A DNA stretch of 64,000 nt from Paludisphaera mucosa (GTDB lineage Bacteria; Planctomycetota; Planctomycetia; Isosphaerales; Isosphaeraceae), in NCBI RefSeq assembly GCF_029589435.1, contig NZ_JARRAG010000002.1, forward strand, positions 3,596,001 through 3,660,000, read 5' to 3'. Below the pieces are notes generated by a model. It was not told the DNA's origin. It ran no database searches and worked only from the letters and a program-made list of their open reading frames with translations. Shown here piece after piece: positions 51,315-60,836 of this stretch; the stretch's first letter is position 1; each line of letters opens with the position of its first letter. Both the position numbers and the translations under genes were made by a program.

Positions 51315-54300
51315 ATGTCCAGCCGATCGTTCTGCCACCTCCACTGCCACAGCCACTACAGCCTGCTCGACGGGGCGAACAAGCTGCCGGACCTGGTCAA
51401 GCACGTGAAGGCGAGCGGGATGTCGGCGATCGCGGTGACGGACCACGGCAACCTGTTCGGGGCCGTCGAGTTCCTCCGCGAGGCGAAGTACGCCGGGATC
51501 AAGCCGATCGTGGGGATCGAGGCCTACGTCGCCCCCGGCAAGCGGACCGACCGCTCGACGAACGGGTCGGGCGAGGAGAAGTTCGCCTACCACCTGACGC
51601 TGCTGGCGAAGAACGGCGTCGGCTTCCGCAACCTGCTGCGGCTCTCGTCGCGATCGTATCAGGAGGGGTACTACTACAAGCCCCGGATCGACAAGGAGCT
51701 GCTCACCCGCTACAGCGAGGGCCTGATCTGCCTGTCGGGCTGCGTGGGGTCGGAGTTCTCGCAGCACCTGCTGCACGACCGGATCGAGCAGGCCGAGAAG
51801 CTGGCGATCTGGTACCAGCAGACCTTCGGCGAGGGCAACTTCTTCGTCGAGATCCAGGACAACGGCCTGCAGATCCAGCGCGACGCCCGCGAGCGCCAGG
51901 TCGACGTGGCGCGGCGGCTGGGGATGCCGCTGGTCGCCACCAGCGACGCCCACTACCTGAGGCAGGACGACCACCTCTCGCACGACGTCCTGCTCTGCAT
52001 CAACACCGGCAAGACGATCGACCAGCCGCTCGACAAGCCCCGGTTCGTCAACGACGAGGGCCGGATCTCCGACCAGTTCCACGTCCGCTCGCCCGACGAG
52101 ATGTACGCCGCGGCGGTCGGCTTCGAAGAGGCCCTGAAGCAGTCGACCCTGATCGCCGAGATGGTCGAGGAGAACTACACCAGCGCCGAGCTGGGCAAGC
52201 GCCAGTTCCCCTCGTTCAAGCCCCCCGACGAGAAGACGCCCGAGGCCTACCTGCGCGAGCTGTGCGAGGCCGGGCTCAAGGCGCGCTACCCCGACCCGCC
52301 CCCGCCCGAGGCCCGCGACCGCCTGGAGCACGAGCTGGGCGTCATCAACCGGATGGGATTCGCCTCGTACTTCCTGATCGTCTGGGACTTCGTCCGCTAC
52401 GCCCGCGAGAGCCAGATCCCGGCGCTGGCGAGAGGCTCGGCCTGCGGCGCCCTGGTGAGCTACGTCCTGCACCTCAGCGACGTCTGCCCGATCAAATACG
52501 ACCTGCTGTTCGAGCGGTTTTTGGACCCCAACCGGTCCGAGGCGCCGGACATCGACATCGACCTCTGCCAGGACCGCCGCTACGAGGTCATCGAGTACGT
52601 CCGCCGCAAGTACGGCGACGCCAACGTGGCCCAGATCGGCACCTTCGGCACCATGAAGGCGAAGGCCGCGATCAAGGACGTCGGCCGCGCCATGAACATG
52701 CCGCTGTCGAGGGTCGAGGAGATCAACCGGCTCATCCCCACCCGGCTCAACATCACGCTCGACGAGGCGATCGCCGAGGAGCCCACGCTCAAGAGGATGG
52801 CCGACGGCGACCCCGACGTCCAGAAGCTGCTCGACTTCGCCCGCCGGCTGGAAGGCTCGGCGCGGAACGCCAGCACCCACGCGGCCGGCGTGGTCATCGC
52901 CGACCAGCCGCTGGAGTCGCTCGTCCCGCTCCAGGTCATCCGCCGCGGCGACAAGGAGGAGGTCGTCTGCACCCAGTGGGGCATGGGCGACGTCGAGAAG
53001 GCCGGCCTCCTCAAGATGGACTTCCTCGGCCTGCGAAACCTCACCACGTTGCAGGCGGCCGTCAAGCTGATCAACGCCCGCAACCCCGACGCCCCCGTCG
53101 ACATCGGCAAGCTGCCGCTCGACGACCCCAAGGCGTTCGAGCTGCTCCAGCGCGGCGAGACCAAGGGCGTCTTCCAGCTCGAGAGCGCGGGCATCCGCGA
53201 CCTGCTGGTGAAGATGAAGCCCGACCGTTTCGCCGACATCATCGCCACCAACGCCCTCTACCGCCCGGGCCCGCTCAACGGCGGCATGGTCGACGAGTAC
53301 GTCGACGTCAAGAACAAGCGCAAGCAGGCGTCGTACCTGCACCCGGTGCTGCAGGACGTCCTGGAAGAGACCTACGGCGTGATGGTCTACCAGGAACAGG
53401 TCATGCGCATCCTCAACCGCCTGGGGGACATCGAGCTCTCCAAGGCGTACGCCTGCATCAAGGCCATCTCGAAGAAGAAGACCGAGGTCATCGCCGAGGG
53501 CCGCGAGCAGTTCGTCAAGGGGGCCGTGAGCAAGGGCCTGGAGCGCGACAAGGCGGCGCGGATCTTCGAGCTGATCGAGTTCTTCGGCGGCTACGGCTTC
53601 AACAAGTCGCACAGCACGGCGTACGCCCTGGTGGCCTACCAGACCGCCTACCTGAAGTCGCACTACCCGACCGAGTACATGGCCGCCGTGCTATCGTCCG
53701 AGATGGGCGGCGCCGAGCGCGACAAGTTCTTCGTCGAACACATCGAAGACTGCCGCCGGATGAACATCGAGGTCCAGCCGCCCAACGTCAACCGGGGCGA
53801 GGCGACGTTCACCGTCCACACCGAGGGCCAGGTCGAGTTCGGCCTGGAGGCGATCAAGGGGGTGGGGGCCAAGGCCGTCGAGTCGATCGTCAAGGCCCGC
53901 GAGAAGGGGGGCCCGTTCAAGAGCCTGGAAGACTTCTTCGAGCGCGTCTCCATCCGCGAGGTCGGCGCCGCGGCGGGCGAGACCCTCATCCGCGCCGGGG
54001 CCTTCGACTTCCTGGGCGCCCGCCGCTCGCAGCTCCTGACGATCCTGCCCCGGGCGATGCAGGGGGGCCAGGCCAAGCAGGAGGACCGCAAGCGCGGCCA
54101 GCGCGGCCTCTTCGACGACGACGACGCCGAACCGGCCGCGAACGGCAAAGCGGCCGCCAACCTCCCCGACGTCCCCGAGCTGCCCGACGTCGAACGGCTC
54201 TCCGGCGAGAAGAAGGCGCTGGGCTTCTACATGTCGAGCCACCCTCTGGCGCGGCACGCCGTGAAGCTCGAGGCCCTGGCGACGCACCGCGCGGCCGACA

Positions 54301-55031
54301 TCGCCGTGGCGGCGGCCCGGATGAAGGAGTCGTCGGCCGGCGCGCCGGCGTCGAGCGGCCGGGGCGGCTTCCGGCAATCGGGCGGACCGCGGATGGAGGT
54401 GATCCTGGGCGGGCTGGTCACCAACGTCCAGGTCCGCAACGTCCAGAAGAGCCGCTCGGGCCTGACCCGCATGGCCAAGTTCACGTTCGAGGACCTGAGC
54501 GGGACGACCCCGGCCATGCTCTGGCCCGAGGAGTTCGCCAAGATGGGCGACGTCGTCAAGGACGACGCCATCGGCTTCATCAAGGGGACGATCGACCTCA
54601 GCCGCGAGCCGGCCGAGATCGTCGTCAGCCGCTTCATCCCGATCGAGAACGCCGACGCCGAGCTGGCCAAGGGCGTCGTCGTCACCCTCCGAAAAGGGGT
54701 GCAGCAGCAGGAGGACCTGGAGCGGTTGCTGCGGATCGTCCGCGTCCGCCCCGGCAACCTCGACCTCTACCTGGAGATCTTCGGCATCGAGCACGTCCGC
54801 CGCGTGATCTACCGCGCCGGGGCCTCGCTGAGGGTCCGCTACGACGACCGCATGGTGTCGGAAATGGGCCAGGTCGTCGGTGTCGGCAACGTCCGACTCC
54901 TCGGCTCTCGCGGCGCCACGGCCCGCGTCGAGGCCCCTGCGGCTACCGCCGCGCCCGCCCTCGCGCCGGTCGCCGTCGCCGCGGGGATGGACGCGCCCAT
55001 GGACGACATGGATGACTCCGACGACGATTGA
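51315..55031 (+). CDS. dnaE: DNA polymerase III subunit alpha
   Basis: This encodes 1238 residues. The N-terminal PHP domain starts 'CHLHCHSHYSLLDGANKL'. The polymerase core has 'PDIDIDLCQDRRYEVIEYV' (the PDxDxD catalytic Asps) and 'ALYRPGPLNGGMVDEYV', then 'YGFNKSHSTAYALVAYQTAYL'. Helix-hairpin-helix and OB-fold regions are in the C-terminal third. This is the replicative polymerase of the DnaE1 type. The last 100 residues are Ala-rich and acidic ('MDDMDDSDDD'), an unusual tail. The gene stands alone between nikR and the convergent FHA kinase gene. Confidence 0.96.
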   Translation: MSSRSFCHLHCHSHYSLLDGANKLPDLVKHVKASGMSAIAVTDHGNLFGAVEFLREAKYAGIKPIVGIEAYVAPGKRTDRSTNGSGEEKFAYHLTLLAKNGVGFRNLLRLSSRSYQEGYYYKPRIDKELLTRYSEGLICLSGCVGSEFSQHLLHDRIEQAEKLAIWYQQTFGEGNFFVEIQDNGLQIQRDARERQVDVARRLGMPLVATSDAHYLRQDDHLSHDVLLCINTGKTIDQPLDKPRFVNDEGRISDQFHVRSPDEMYAAAVGFEEALKQSTLIAEMVEENYTSAELGKRQFPSFKPPDEKTPEAYLRELCEAGLKARYPDPPPPEARDRLEHELGVINRMGFASYFLIVWDFVRYARESQIPALARGSACGALVSYVLHLSDVCPIKYDLLFERFLDPNRSEAPDIDIDLCQDRRYEVIEYVRRKYGDANVAQIGTFGTMKAKAAIKDVGRAMNMPLSRVEEINRLIPTRLNITLDEAIAEEPTLKRMADGDPDVQKLLDFARRLEGSARNASTHAAGVVIADQPLESLVPLQVIRRGDKEEVVCTQWGMGDVEKAGLLKMDFLGLRNLTTLQAAVKLINARNPDAPVDIGKLPLDDPKAFELLQRGETKGVFQLESAGIRDLLVKMKPDRFADIIATNALYRPGPLNGGMVDEYVDVKNKRKQASYLHPVLQDVLEETYGVMVYQEQVMRILNRLGDIELSKAYACIKAISKKKTEVIAEGREQFVKGAVSKGLERDKAARIFELIEFFGGYGFNKSHSTAYALVAYQTAYLKSHYPTEYMAAVLSSEMGGAERDKFFVEHIEDCRRMNIEVQPPNVNRGEATFTVHTEGQVEFGLEAIKGVGAKAVESIVKAREKGGPFKSLEDFFERVSIREVGAAAGETLIRAGAFDFLGARRSQLLTILPRAMQGGQAKQEDRKRGQRGLFDDDDAEPAANGKAAANLPDVPELPDVERLSGEKKALGFYMSSHPLARHAVKLEALATHRAADIAVAAARMKESSAGAPASSGRGGFRQSGGPRMEVILGGLVTNVQVRNVQKSRSGLTRMAKFTFEDLSGTTPAMLWPEEFAKMGDVVKDDAIGFIKGTIDLSREPAEIVVSRFIPIENADAELAKGVVVTLRKGVQQQEDLERLLRIVRVRPGNLDLYLEIFGIEHVRRVIYRAGASLRVRYDDRMVSEMGQVVGVGNVRLLGSRGATARVEAPAATAAPALAPVAVAAGMDAPMDDMDDSDDD

Positions 55032-55057
55032 CCGGCTCGATCAGCCTCGTCGGGCTC

Positions 55058-56770
55058 TCACTCGGGGGCGCTTTCGGGTGCCTCGTCGACCGCGTCTTCC
55101 TTGGCCTCGGGGCGGCGGAGGGCGGGGAGTTCGAGGGTGAAGGTCGAGCCCTGGCCCAGGCGGGAGGCGACCTGGATGGTGCCGCCGTGCTCGCGGACGA
55201 TCTTCTGCGAGACCGGCAGGCCGAGGCCGGTCCCGCGCGAGCCCTTGCTGCTGGCGAAGATCTGGAAGATGCCCGGGACGTCGGCCTCCTCCATTCCCCG
55301 GCCGTTGTCCTCGACGCGGATCCGGACGAGGCCGGCCTCGGCGTCGTGGACGATCGAGACGCCGACGCGCGCCTGGGCGGCCCCCTCGGCGGCGTCGATC
55401 GCGTTCGTCACCACGTTCAGCACGGCCCGGTGGATCCCATCGGGGTCGACCCAGATCTTGGGCAGGCCCTCGCAGGGGGCCCAGTCGAGGCCGACCTCGA
55501 ACTCCGCGGCGCGGGACTGCATCAGCTCGACGACGTCGCCGACGGTCTCGTTCAGGTCGGTCGGTTCGAGGGCCGGCTCGCGGTCCTTGGAGAACGAGAG
55601 CATGTCCATGACGAGGTTGTAGATCTTCGTCTGGTTCTTCTCGACGATCGTCCAACCCCGGCGGACGATCGACTCGTCCTTCTCGTTCAGGCCCAGGTCG
55701 ATCAGGTAGCTGCCGCCCCGGACGCCTTGCAGGATGTTCTTGATGTGGTGCGAGAGCGTGGCGATCGTCTGGCCGACGGCCGCCAGCCGCTCGGCCTGGA
55801 TCTTGTCGTTGTAGAACGTGGTGTTCTCGATCGCCAGGCCCGCCTGGTGGCCGATCGCCACCATGAGCATCAGGTGGTCCTGCGAGAACTTGCCCTGCCG
55901 CCCCGGCTTGCCGATGGGGATCAGCGCCGAGCCGTCGGCCTGGATGTCCGCGTAGAGGACGCCCAGCGTGGTGTGCCGGCCCTGGACGGGGACGCAGATG
56001 GCCTCGCGGATGCGCAGGTCCATGATCGACTCGGCGGGGCCGAACCGGGTGTCGCCGGGGGCGTCGGTGGTGATGACCCCCTGCCCCTGTTCAAGCACGT
56101 AGTCGGTGATCGTGCTGGAGATCGTCATCCGCTCGTCGGCGCCGACCGGCATCCGCCAGCGGACGGCCTTGGGCGTCAGCGTCCCGGCCTCGTCGCGGAG
56201 CAGGATCGCGCCGCGGTCGGCCCCGATCGACTCGAAGACCAGCTCAAGCACCTGGGGCAGGAGCGAGTCGACGTCGAGGATGTGGCTGACGGCCTGGGTG
56301 GCCCGATACATGACCGAGAGGCTCATCAGCCGCTCGCGCAGCCAGCCGGCCGCGCCGTCGGGCTGCTGGAGGACGCGCGAGCCCTCGTCCGAGGGGATGC
56401 TCCGGAGGATGGCCGAGCGGTCCTCGGGGCTGCTCTTGCTCAGCAGGTCGACCCGCGCGGTGAGGTCGCGGCGGCCGCCCAGGGGGCCCTCGTTGTAGAG
56501 CATCACCGTCTGGCCGAGCTGGAGTCGGTCGCCGGTGCGCAGGGGGGCCTGGTCGATGAGGTGGCCGTTGACGAACGTCCCGTTGGCCGAGCCCAGGTCG
56601 ACGACCCGGAAGAGGTCCTCGTCCAGGCGGATCTCGGCGTGCCGGCGCGAGACTTCGGTGTCGTGGAGCCGGATGGCGTTCGAGTTGTCGCGTCCCAGGG
56701 CCACGGGGCTCGACTGGAACTCGAATCGCTTGCCCTGGTCGGCCCCTTGGATGACGAACAAGGAGGCCAC
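55058..56770 (-). CDS. FHA-GAF sensor histidine kinase
   Basis: This encodes 570 residues. Residues 1-95 are an FHA domain ('LGRDNSNAIRLHDTEVSRRHAEI', 'SANGTFVNG'). A GAF-like domain spans about 150-325. The dimerisation region carries 'TLSHHIKNILQG' (H-box, His341 or His342). The HATPase domain has 'NVVTNAIDAAEGA', 'VEDNGRGME' and 'GTGLGLPVSQKI'. It has no membrane segment, so it is a cytoplasmic kinase that reads phospho-Thr partners through FHA and small ligands through GAF. No response regulator lies next to it. Confidence 0.9.
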   Translation of the reverse strand: MASLFVIQGADQGKRFEFQSSPVALGRDNSNAIRLHDTEVSRRHAEIRLDEDLFRVVDLGSANGTFVNGHLIDQAPLRTGDRLQLGQTVMLYNEGPLGGRRDLTARVDLLSKSSPEDRSAILRSIPSDEGSRVLQQPDGAAGWLRERLMSLSVMYRATQAVSHILDVDSLLPQVLELVFESIGADRGAILLRDEAGTLTPKAVRWRMPVGADERMTISSTITDYVLEQGQGVITTDAPGDTRFGPAESIMDLRIREAICVPVQGRHTTLGVLYADIQADGSALIPIGKPGRQGKFSQDHLMLMVAIGHQAGLAIENTTFYNDKIQAERLAAVGQTIATLSHHIKNILQGVRGGSYLIDLGLNEKDESIVRRGWTIVEKNQTKIYNLVMDMLSFSKDREPALEPTDLNETVGDVVELMQSRAAEFEVGLDWAPCEGLPKIWVDPDGIHRAVLNVVTNAIDAAEGAAQARVGVSIVHDAEAGLVRIRVEDNGRGMEEADVPGIFQIFASSKGSRGTGLGLPVSQKIVREHGGTIQVASRLGQGSTFTLELPALRRPEAKEDAVDEAPESAPE

Positions 56771-56879
56771 GGGGATCGATCTCCTCGGCGCGCGGGGGGA
56801 GGCACTCGGGACGTCCGGAGTTACGTCACCCTAACGCATGGCGCGCGCGTCGTCAACCGACCGCGACGCCCGCCGGGGC

Positions 56880-57992
56880 TCAGGCCTGGGGCGTGAAGAG
56901 GATGATGTCGACCCGCCGCGACGGCGGCCGTTCGGAGTCGGCGAGCGGCCGGGGGTCCTGGCCGCCGAAGCCCACGGCGGCGACCTTGCGCTTGCGGAAC
57001 CAGCCCGAGGAGTTGATGCCGTGCTGGTCGACCAGGTACTTGCAGACGGCGTCGGCCTGGTCCTGGGTCAGGGCCTCGGCGAGGTCGGGGTCGGCGGAGG
57101 GGTCGGTGAAGGCGGCGATGACCACCTCCGACCGCAGCCGGCCCGACGACTGGGACCACCGCGCCACCTCGTCCAGCCGCGTCTTGCCGACCGGCGTGAG
57201 CAGCGCCCGGCCGGGTTCGAACAGCTCCTCGGACGTGAGCGACCGGCTCTCGCGAAGGCTGCCGGGCCGGTAGAGGACCCGGTCGCGATCGTAATAGGCC
57301 CGCGACTCGAAGTAGCGCGAGATCGGCCAGGTCTGCTTCATGGCCATGAGGTTCTCGTCGAGCGACTCGACGGCCTTCTCGCCCCGCCTCGTCAGGGCGA
57401 CGAGGTTGTCGTACACGGCGTCGTCGCGGACCAGCTTGCCGAGGCTCCCCTTGCCGTCGCGCACGTCGCCGGCGACGGCCGCGAGATGCTCCAGGCCGCT
57501 GCGGGCCTCCTTCGCCGTCTCGTCGAACTTCCTCAGCGACTCGCCCGCCTGGCGCATCAGGTCGGCGAGGTCGGTCGGCGGCTCGGAGCGGATCAGCGCC
57601 CCCTCCGTCGCCGCCGGCGCATCGGGCTCGCCCGGTTTCAGGTCGACGACGCGCGCCCCGATCATCCCCTCGAGGACGATCCGGGCCATCGTGTCCTGGC
57701 GGACCAGGCGGTGCAACGTCTCGTCGATCCGGAGGACCAGCTCCACCGGGTCGCCGGGCTTCGCCGGGGCGACGACGCCCTCGACCACGCCGGCGTCGAT
57801 CCCCTGGAACCGCACCCGATGGCCGGGCTCGACGCCGACGACGCTGGCGAACCGCGCGCGGACGTGGAACGTCGGCTGCACCTGCCAGCGCCGATTCGCG
57901 ACCTGGAACAGCCCGAACCCGGCGACGGCCAGCACGACCGCCGCGAATCCGACGTTCGCCAGCAACCTCCACCGCCCCATCGCCTGCGTCAT
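56880..57992 (-). CDS. MCE/MlaD-like protein fused to OmpA-like C-terminal domain
   Basis: This encodes 370 residues from the ATG at 57992 ('GAGGGG' upstream; GTG 58037 is an alternative). One N-terminal membrane helix ('ANVGFAAVVLAVAGFGLFQV') anchors it. The MCE/MlaD domain follows ('VRARFASVVGVEPGHRVRFQGIDAGVVEGV', 'MIGARVVDLKPG'). A helical middle part precedes an OmpA-like C-terminal domain ('EVVIAAFTDPSADPDLAEAL' and 'SERPPSRRVDIILF') that normally binds peptidoglycan. It likely takes part in lipid transport across the periplasm. Its genomic partners (MlaE/F) are not in the window. Confidence 0.82.
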   Translation of the reverse strand: MTQAMGRWRLLANVGFAAVVLAVAGFGLFQVANRRWQVQPTFHVRARFASVVGVEPGHRVRFQGIDAGVVEGVVAPAKPGDPVELVLRIDETLHRLVRQDTMARIVLEGMIGARVVDLKPGEPDAPAATEGALIRSEPPTDLADLMRQAGESLRKFDETAKEARSGLEHLAAVAGDVRDGKGSLGKLVRDDAVYDNLVALTRRGEKAVESLDENLMAMKQTWPISRYFESRAYYDRDRVLYRPGSLRESRSLTSEELFEPGRALLTPVGKTRLDEVARWSQSSGRLRSEVVIAAFTDPSADPDLAEALTQDQADAVCKYLVDQHGINSSGWFRKRKVAAVGFGGQDPRPLADSERPPSRRVDIILFTPQA

Positions 57993-58153
57993 CCGGCACC
58001 GCCCCTCGCCGATCGGCTTGGGAATCGCTTCGACCACCGCCGTGATATGAACTGGACAGGCTCCATGATTCGCCTCGTCCGGATTCCTGACAAGTCGAGA
58101 TAACGTGACGCCGGAATCCCCGCCGGCTGCCGAGGCGAATCGTCAACGCGAAA

Positions 58154-58185
58154 AAGGCCCGCCCCGGCCGACCGGGAAGGGCCTT
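58154..58185 (-). terminator. Rho-independent terminator of the sigma-factor gene at 58216
   Basis: A 7-bp stem (58154-58160 with 58179-58185) encloses GC-rich bases that may extend the pairing. On the minus strand it is followed by 'TTTTT' (58151-58155 read in reverse). It is just beyond the stop of the gene at 58216. Confidence 0.7.
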
Positions 58186-58215
58186 CGAGAGTCGACGGCC
58201 GGGGCGACCTCGACC

Positions 58216-59736
58216 TCAGGGCTTCGGCTCGCGATCCGCGCCCGGCCGATCCTTGGTCCCGATGCCGCGCGCCTCCTGGAACCGCCTCAGGCGGTCGAGC
58301 AGGCCCTTGACCTGATCGAGCACGTGCCGGTTGTGGCGGACGACGAGCGTCCGTTCCACGGGATCGGCGAAGATGCCGGGCACCGTCGCCGGATCCCTCG
58401 TCCAGGTGCCCGGGGCGATCGTGGCGATGACGAGGTCGATCACAGGCTCGAAGTCGGGCGATGCGCCGGGGCCCAGGAGGTCGCCGACGAAGAAGACCTC
58501 CTCGAATCGCTCGTGGGGGCCATGTCCCAGAGCGGCGGCCCACAGGTCGTCCCTGCGGCGCAGGCCTTGGAGCAAGGCCTCGATCCGTTCGTGGACCTCG
58601 GGTTCGTGGCGGATGATGAGGGTGATGTTCCCGCGGAACGGTTTGATCGAACGATCCGGCCGGTCGCCTGCCTGCCAGGTCGACGGGGCGATCGTCGAGG
58701 TGATCAGGTCCACCACGGTCGCGAAATCGATATCCGGCAGGCCATCCACAGAGGGTGCGCCGGGCCTGGCCACGACGAGGTCGCCGACATAGTAGGACTT
58801 GGTCATCGAACCGCCGTCCTTGCCGGGGTCGATCACCCTCGACGTCGGCTCCTCCCTCGGAATCGTCATGTCGCCGGTCGGGGGATGCCCATCCTGGGTG
58901 TAGGCCATCACGGCGGCGCCGGTCGCCAGAAATGCAGCCGCGAGGACGGTCGCCGCCGCCTTTAGTTTCGTCATCATCATTCCTCCTTGAACCTCTTTTG
59001 CCAGGGACATGACCTGCTTTGAAAGAGGGGCCGCCATCGCGGTCGGCCCCTCGCCGACGATACGTCCGGTCTTGACCAGCCACGTCGGCGCGCCGGCCAT
59101 CGCCGCATCCTCGGACATGAATGCGACGAGCGAGCCGATCGAGAGCGAGACGCCCCGTCTCACCAGGCGCTGGGCGAGCAACGACCGGGCCCGCGAGAGT
59201 CGACCCGAGACCGTCCCGATCGGCCAGCCGAGCCGGCCTGCGGCCTCCTTGTGCGACCGGCCTTCCAGGTCGCAGAGGATGATCGGGATGCGGTATTTCT
59301 CGGGGAGCCGACTCAGCTCCCGATCGAGGGATTCGGCAAGTCCGATCCTTCGGTCGCCAGGACGCGCCGGGGGTTCCGGGACGTCCTGCGTCGGGGCTTC
59401 GCGGGCACGTCGCTTGGCCCGCGTCGACCTCGCCTTGAGGGCCGTCCGGTAGGCGACGCCGTAGAGCCAGTGGCCGAGTTTCTCCCGCGGAACGACCGAC
59501 GCCGCCCTTCGTGCGAGGACGAGGAACGTCGCCTGGAAGGCGTCCTGGGCGTCATGGTGGTCCCTCAGGACCCTGCGGCACACGCCCCAGACCATCGGGC
59601 CGTGCCGGTCCACGATCGCCTCGAAGACGGCCCCGTCCCCGCGGGCCAGAAAACGATCGAGGAGTTCCCCATCCGAGAGCGACCCGGTCGCGCCGACGTC
59701 GAGGAGGATTTGAAGTCCGCGGACGGCTCCGTTCAT
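58216..59736 (-). CDS. ECF sigma-70 factor fused to membrane segment and two secretin-N-like repeats
   Basis: This encodes 506 residues. Region 2 ('FEAIVDRHGPMVWGVCRRVL', 'DAQDAFQATFLVLARR') and region 4 ('LPEKYRIPIILCDLEGRSHK', 'WPIGTVSGRLSRARSLL') are clear. A membrane helix ('TVLAAAFLATGAAVMAY') follows at about 275. The extracytoplasmic part has two similar units, 'DFATVVDLITSTIAPSTWQ...NITLIIRHEPEVHERIEALL' and 'DFEPVIDLVIATIAPGTW...RTLVVRHNRHVLDQVKGLL', which look like STN/secretin-N folds. The layout implies envelope sensing with the sigma factor built in. It is a second, different version of the fusion at 19896. A terminator is at 58154-58185. Confidence 0.83.
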   Translation of the reverse strand: MNGAVRGLQILLDVGATGSLSDGELLDRFLARGDGAVFEAIVDRHGPMVWGVCRRVLRDHHDAQDAFQATFLVLARRAASVVPREKLGHWLYGVAYRTALKARSTRAKRRAREAPTQDVPEPPARPGDRRIGLAESLDRELSRLPEKYRIPIILCDLEGRSHKEAAGRLGWPIGTVSGRLSRARSLLAQRLVRRGVSLSIGSLVAFMSEDAAMAGAPTWLVKTGRIVGEGPTAMAAPLSKQVMSLAKEVQGGMMMTKLKAAATVLAAAFLATGAAVMAYTQDGHPPTGDMTIPREEPTSRVIDPGKDGGSMTKSYYVGDLVVARPGAPSVDGLPDIDFATVVDLITSTIAPSTWQAGDRPDRSIKPFRGNITLIIRHEPEVHERIEALLQGLRRRDDLWAAALGHGPHERFEEVFFVGDLLGPGASPDFEPVIDLVIATIAPGTWTRDPATVPGIFADPVERTLVVRHNRHVLDQVKGLLDRLRRFQEARGIGTKDRPGADREPKP

Positions 59737-59923
59737 CCGGCTGCTCTTCCCCCTGCGATCCCCGACCGTTCACGTCTCCCTCACCAGGGTATTACCTGAT
59801 CGACCTCCATTTCATACGGATTTTATAGCGATCGACGAAATCACCGGGATCGCGAGGGCCTGACCTGGGCTCCGAGAGCCCGGCCGGCGGGGCACCGATG
59901 AAGGTTGAAACGGCTCGCCCGGC

Positions 59924-60544
59924 TCAGGGCGTCGGGGCGGCGTAGTCGCTCGCGGGGGCGTAGCCGTGCCAGTAGTTGGAGTAGAAGTTGCTGCCGTAGG
60001 GGCCCATGCCGTAAGCCTGGCCGTAGGCCTGGTAGCGGGCGTACGGGGAGTAGGTCGGGATGCCGGCGGGCGCGTTGTTGAGGTCGTCGAGGTTGCCGCG
60101 GGGCAGGACCCGGCGGAAGGGCGCGGGTTCGCGGTCGTAGCCCCGAGCGTAGACCTTGGCGGGCTTGCGCGCCACACGGGCCTTGAGAGCGGCCTTCGCC
60201 GCGACGGGGGCGGCCTTGGCCTTCGCGGCGTCCTTCGCCTTGGCGACGTCGACGTCCTTCGGATCGACGGCGTCGGCCTCGATCCCGAGTTGGGCGGCGT
60301 TGGTCGCGTCGATCGTGGCCGCCTCGATGGGGGTCTCCGCGGTTTCGGCCATGACCGGAACCGAGAAGTAGGTCCCGAACCGGGACTCGATGATCCCCGG
60401 ATAGGGGTAGTAGAGCGAGGGCGCCTGGACGTACTGGCCGCCGAAGCCGCCGTAGGCCGGGGCCTCGCCCACGCCCTGGGCCAGGCTCGACGAGCCGGGG
60501 ACGATCAAGAAGCACGCCGCCACGCCGAGCAGTGTCCGCCTCAT
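59924..60544 (-). CDS. Exported Ala/Lys- and Tyr-rich protein of unknown function
   Basis: This encodes 206 residues from the ATG at 60544, which starts a signal peptide (1-22, '...SSSLAQG'). The middle is rich in Ala, Lys and Val ('DVAKAKDAAKAKAAPVAAKA'). The C-terminus is rich in Tyr, Gly and Pro ('YSPYARYQAYGQAYGMGPYG'). It is likely a cell-wall or matrix protein; family not recognised. It is divergent from the Nramp transporter gene. A longer reading frame to 60955 is Arg-rich noise. Confidence 0.65.
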   Translation of the reverse strand: MRRTLLGVAACFLIVPGSSSLAQGVGEAPAYGGFGGQYVQAPSLYYPYPGIIESRFGTYFSVPVMAETAETPIEAATIDATNAAQLGIEADAVDPKDVDVAKAKDAAKAKAAPVAAKAALKARVARKPAKVYARGYDREPAPFRRVLPRGNLDDLNNAPAGIPTYSPYARYQAYGQAYGMGPYGSNFYSNYWHGYAPASDYAAPTP

Positions 60545-60836
60545 CGATGACCACTCCTGATGCAGGCTCGAAGTCGTAGCCCGGAGCGCCGCCTCGCCCC
60601 TGGGCTCTCTCATCTTCTCTATCTTAGTGCGACCTCGCCCCGAGCGTGTGACGAAAACGATCGAGAAAAGCCAGGTCGGCGATTTTGGCCTTCCCAAACT
60701 TTGTTTTGGTCGATTTTCAACATACGCTTGCAAGTCATCGAAACATGGGCTACAAAGGGGGCGATGCCATGGGGCGTCGAGCAAAAGCCGCGCCGCATCC
60801 GCCGGGGATGGGGGCGACCTGGAAGTGAGGGCTGGC

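Noticed and set aside
60655-60836. Possible manganese (yybP-ykoY) riboswitch upstream of the Nramp gene
   Set aside because: The leader is AT-rich and long enough, but the conserved GGGGAGUAG-type element was not found.
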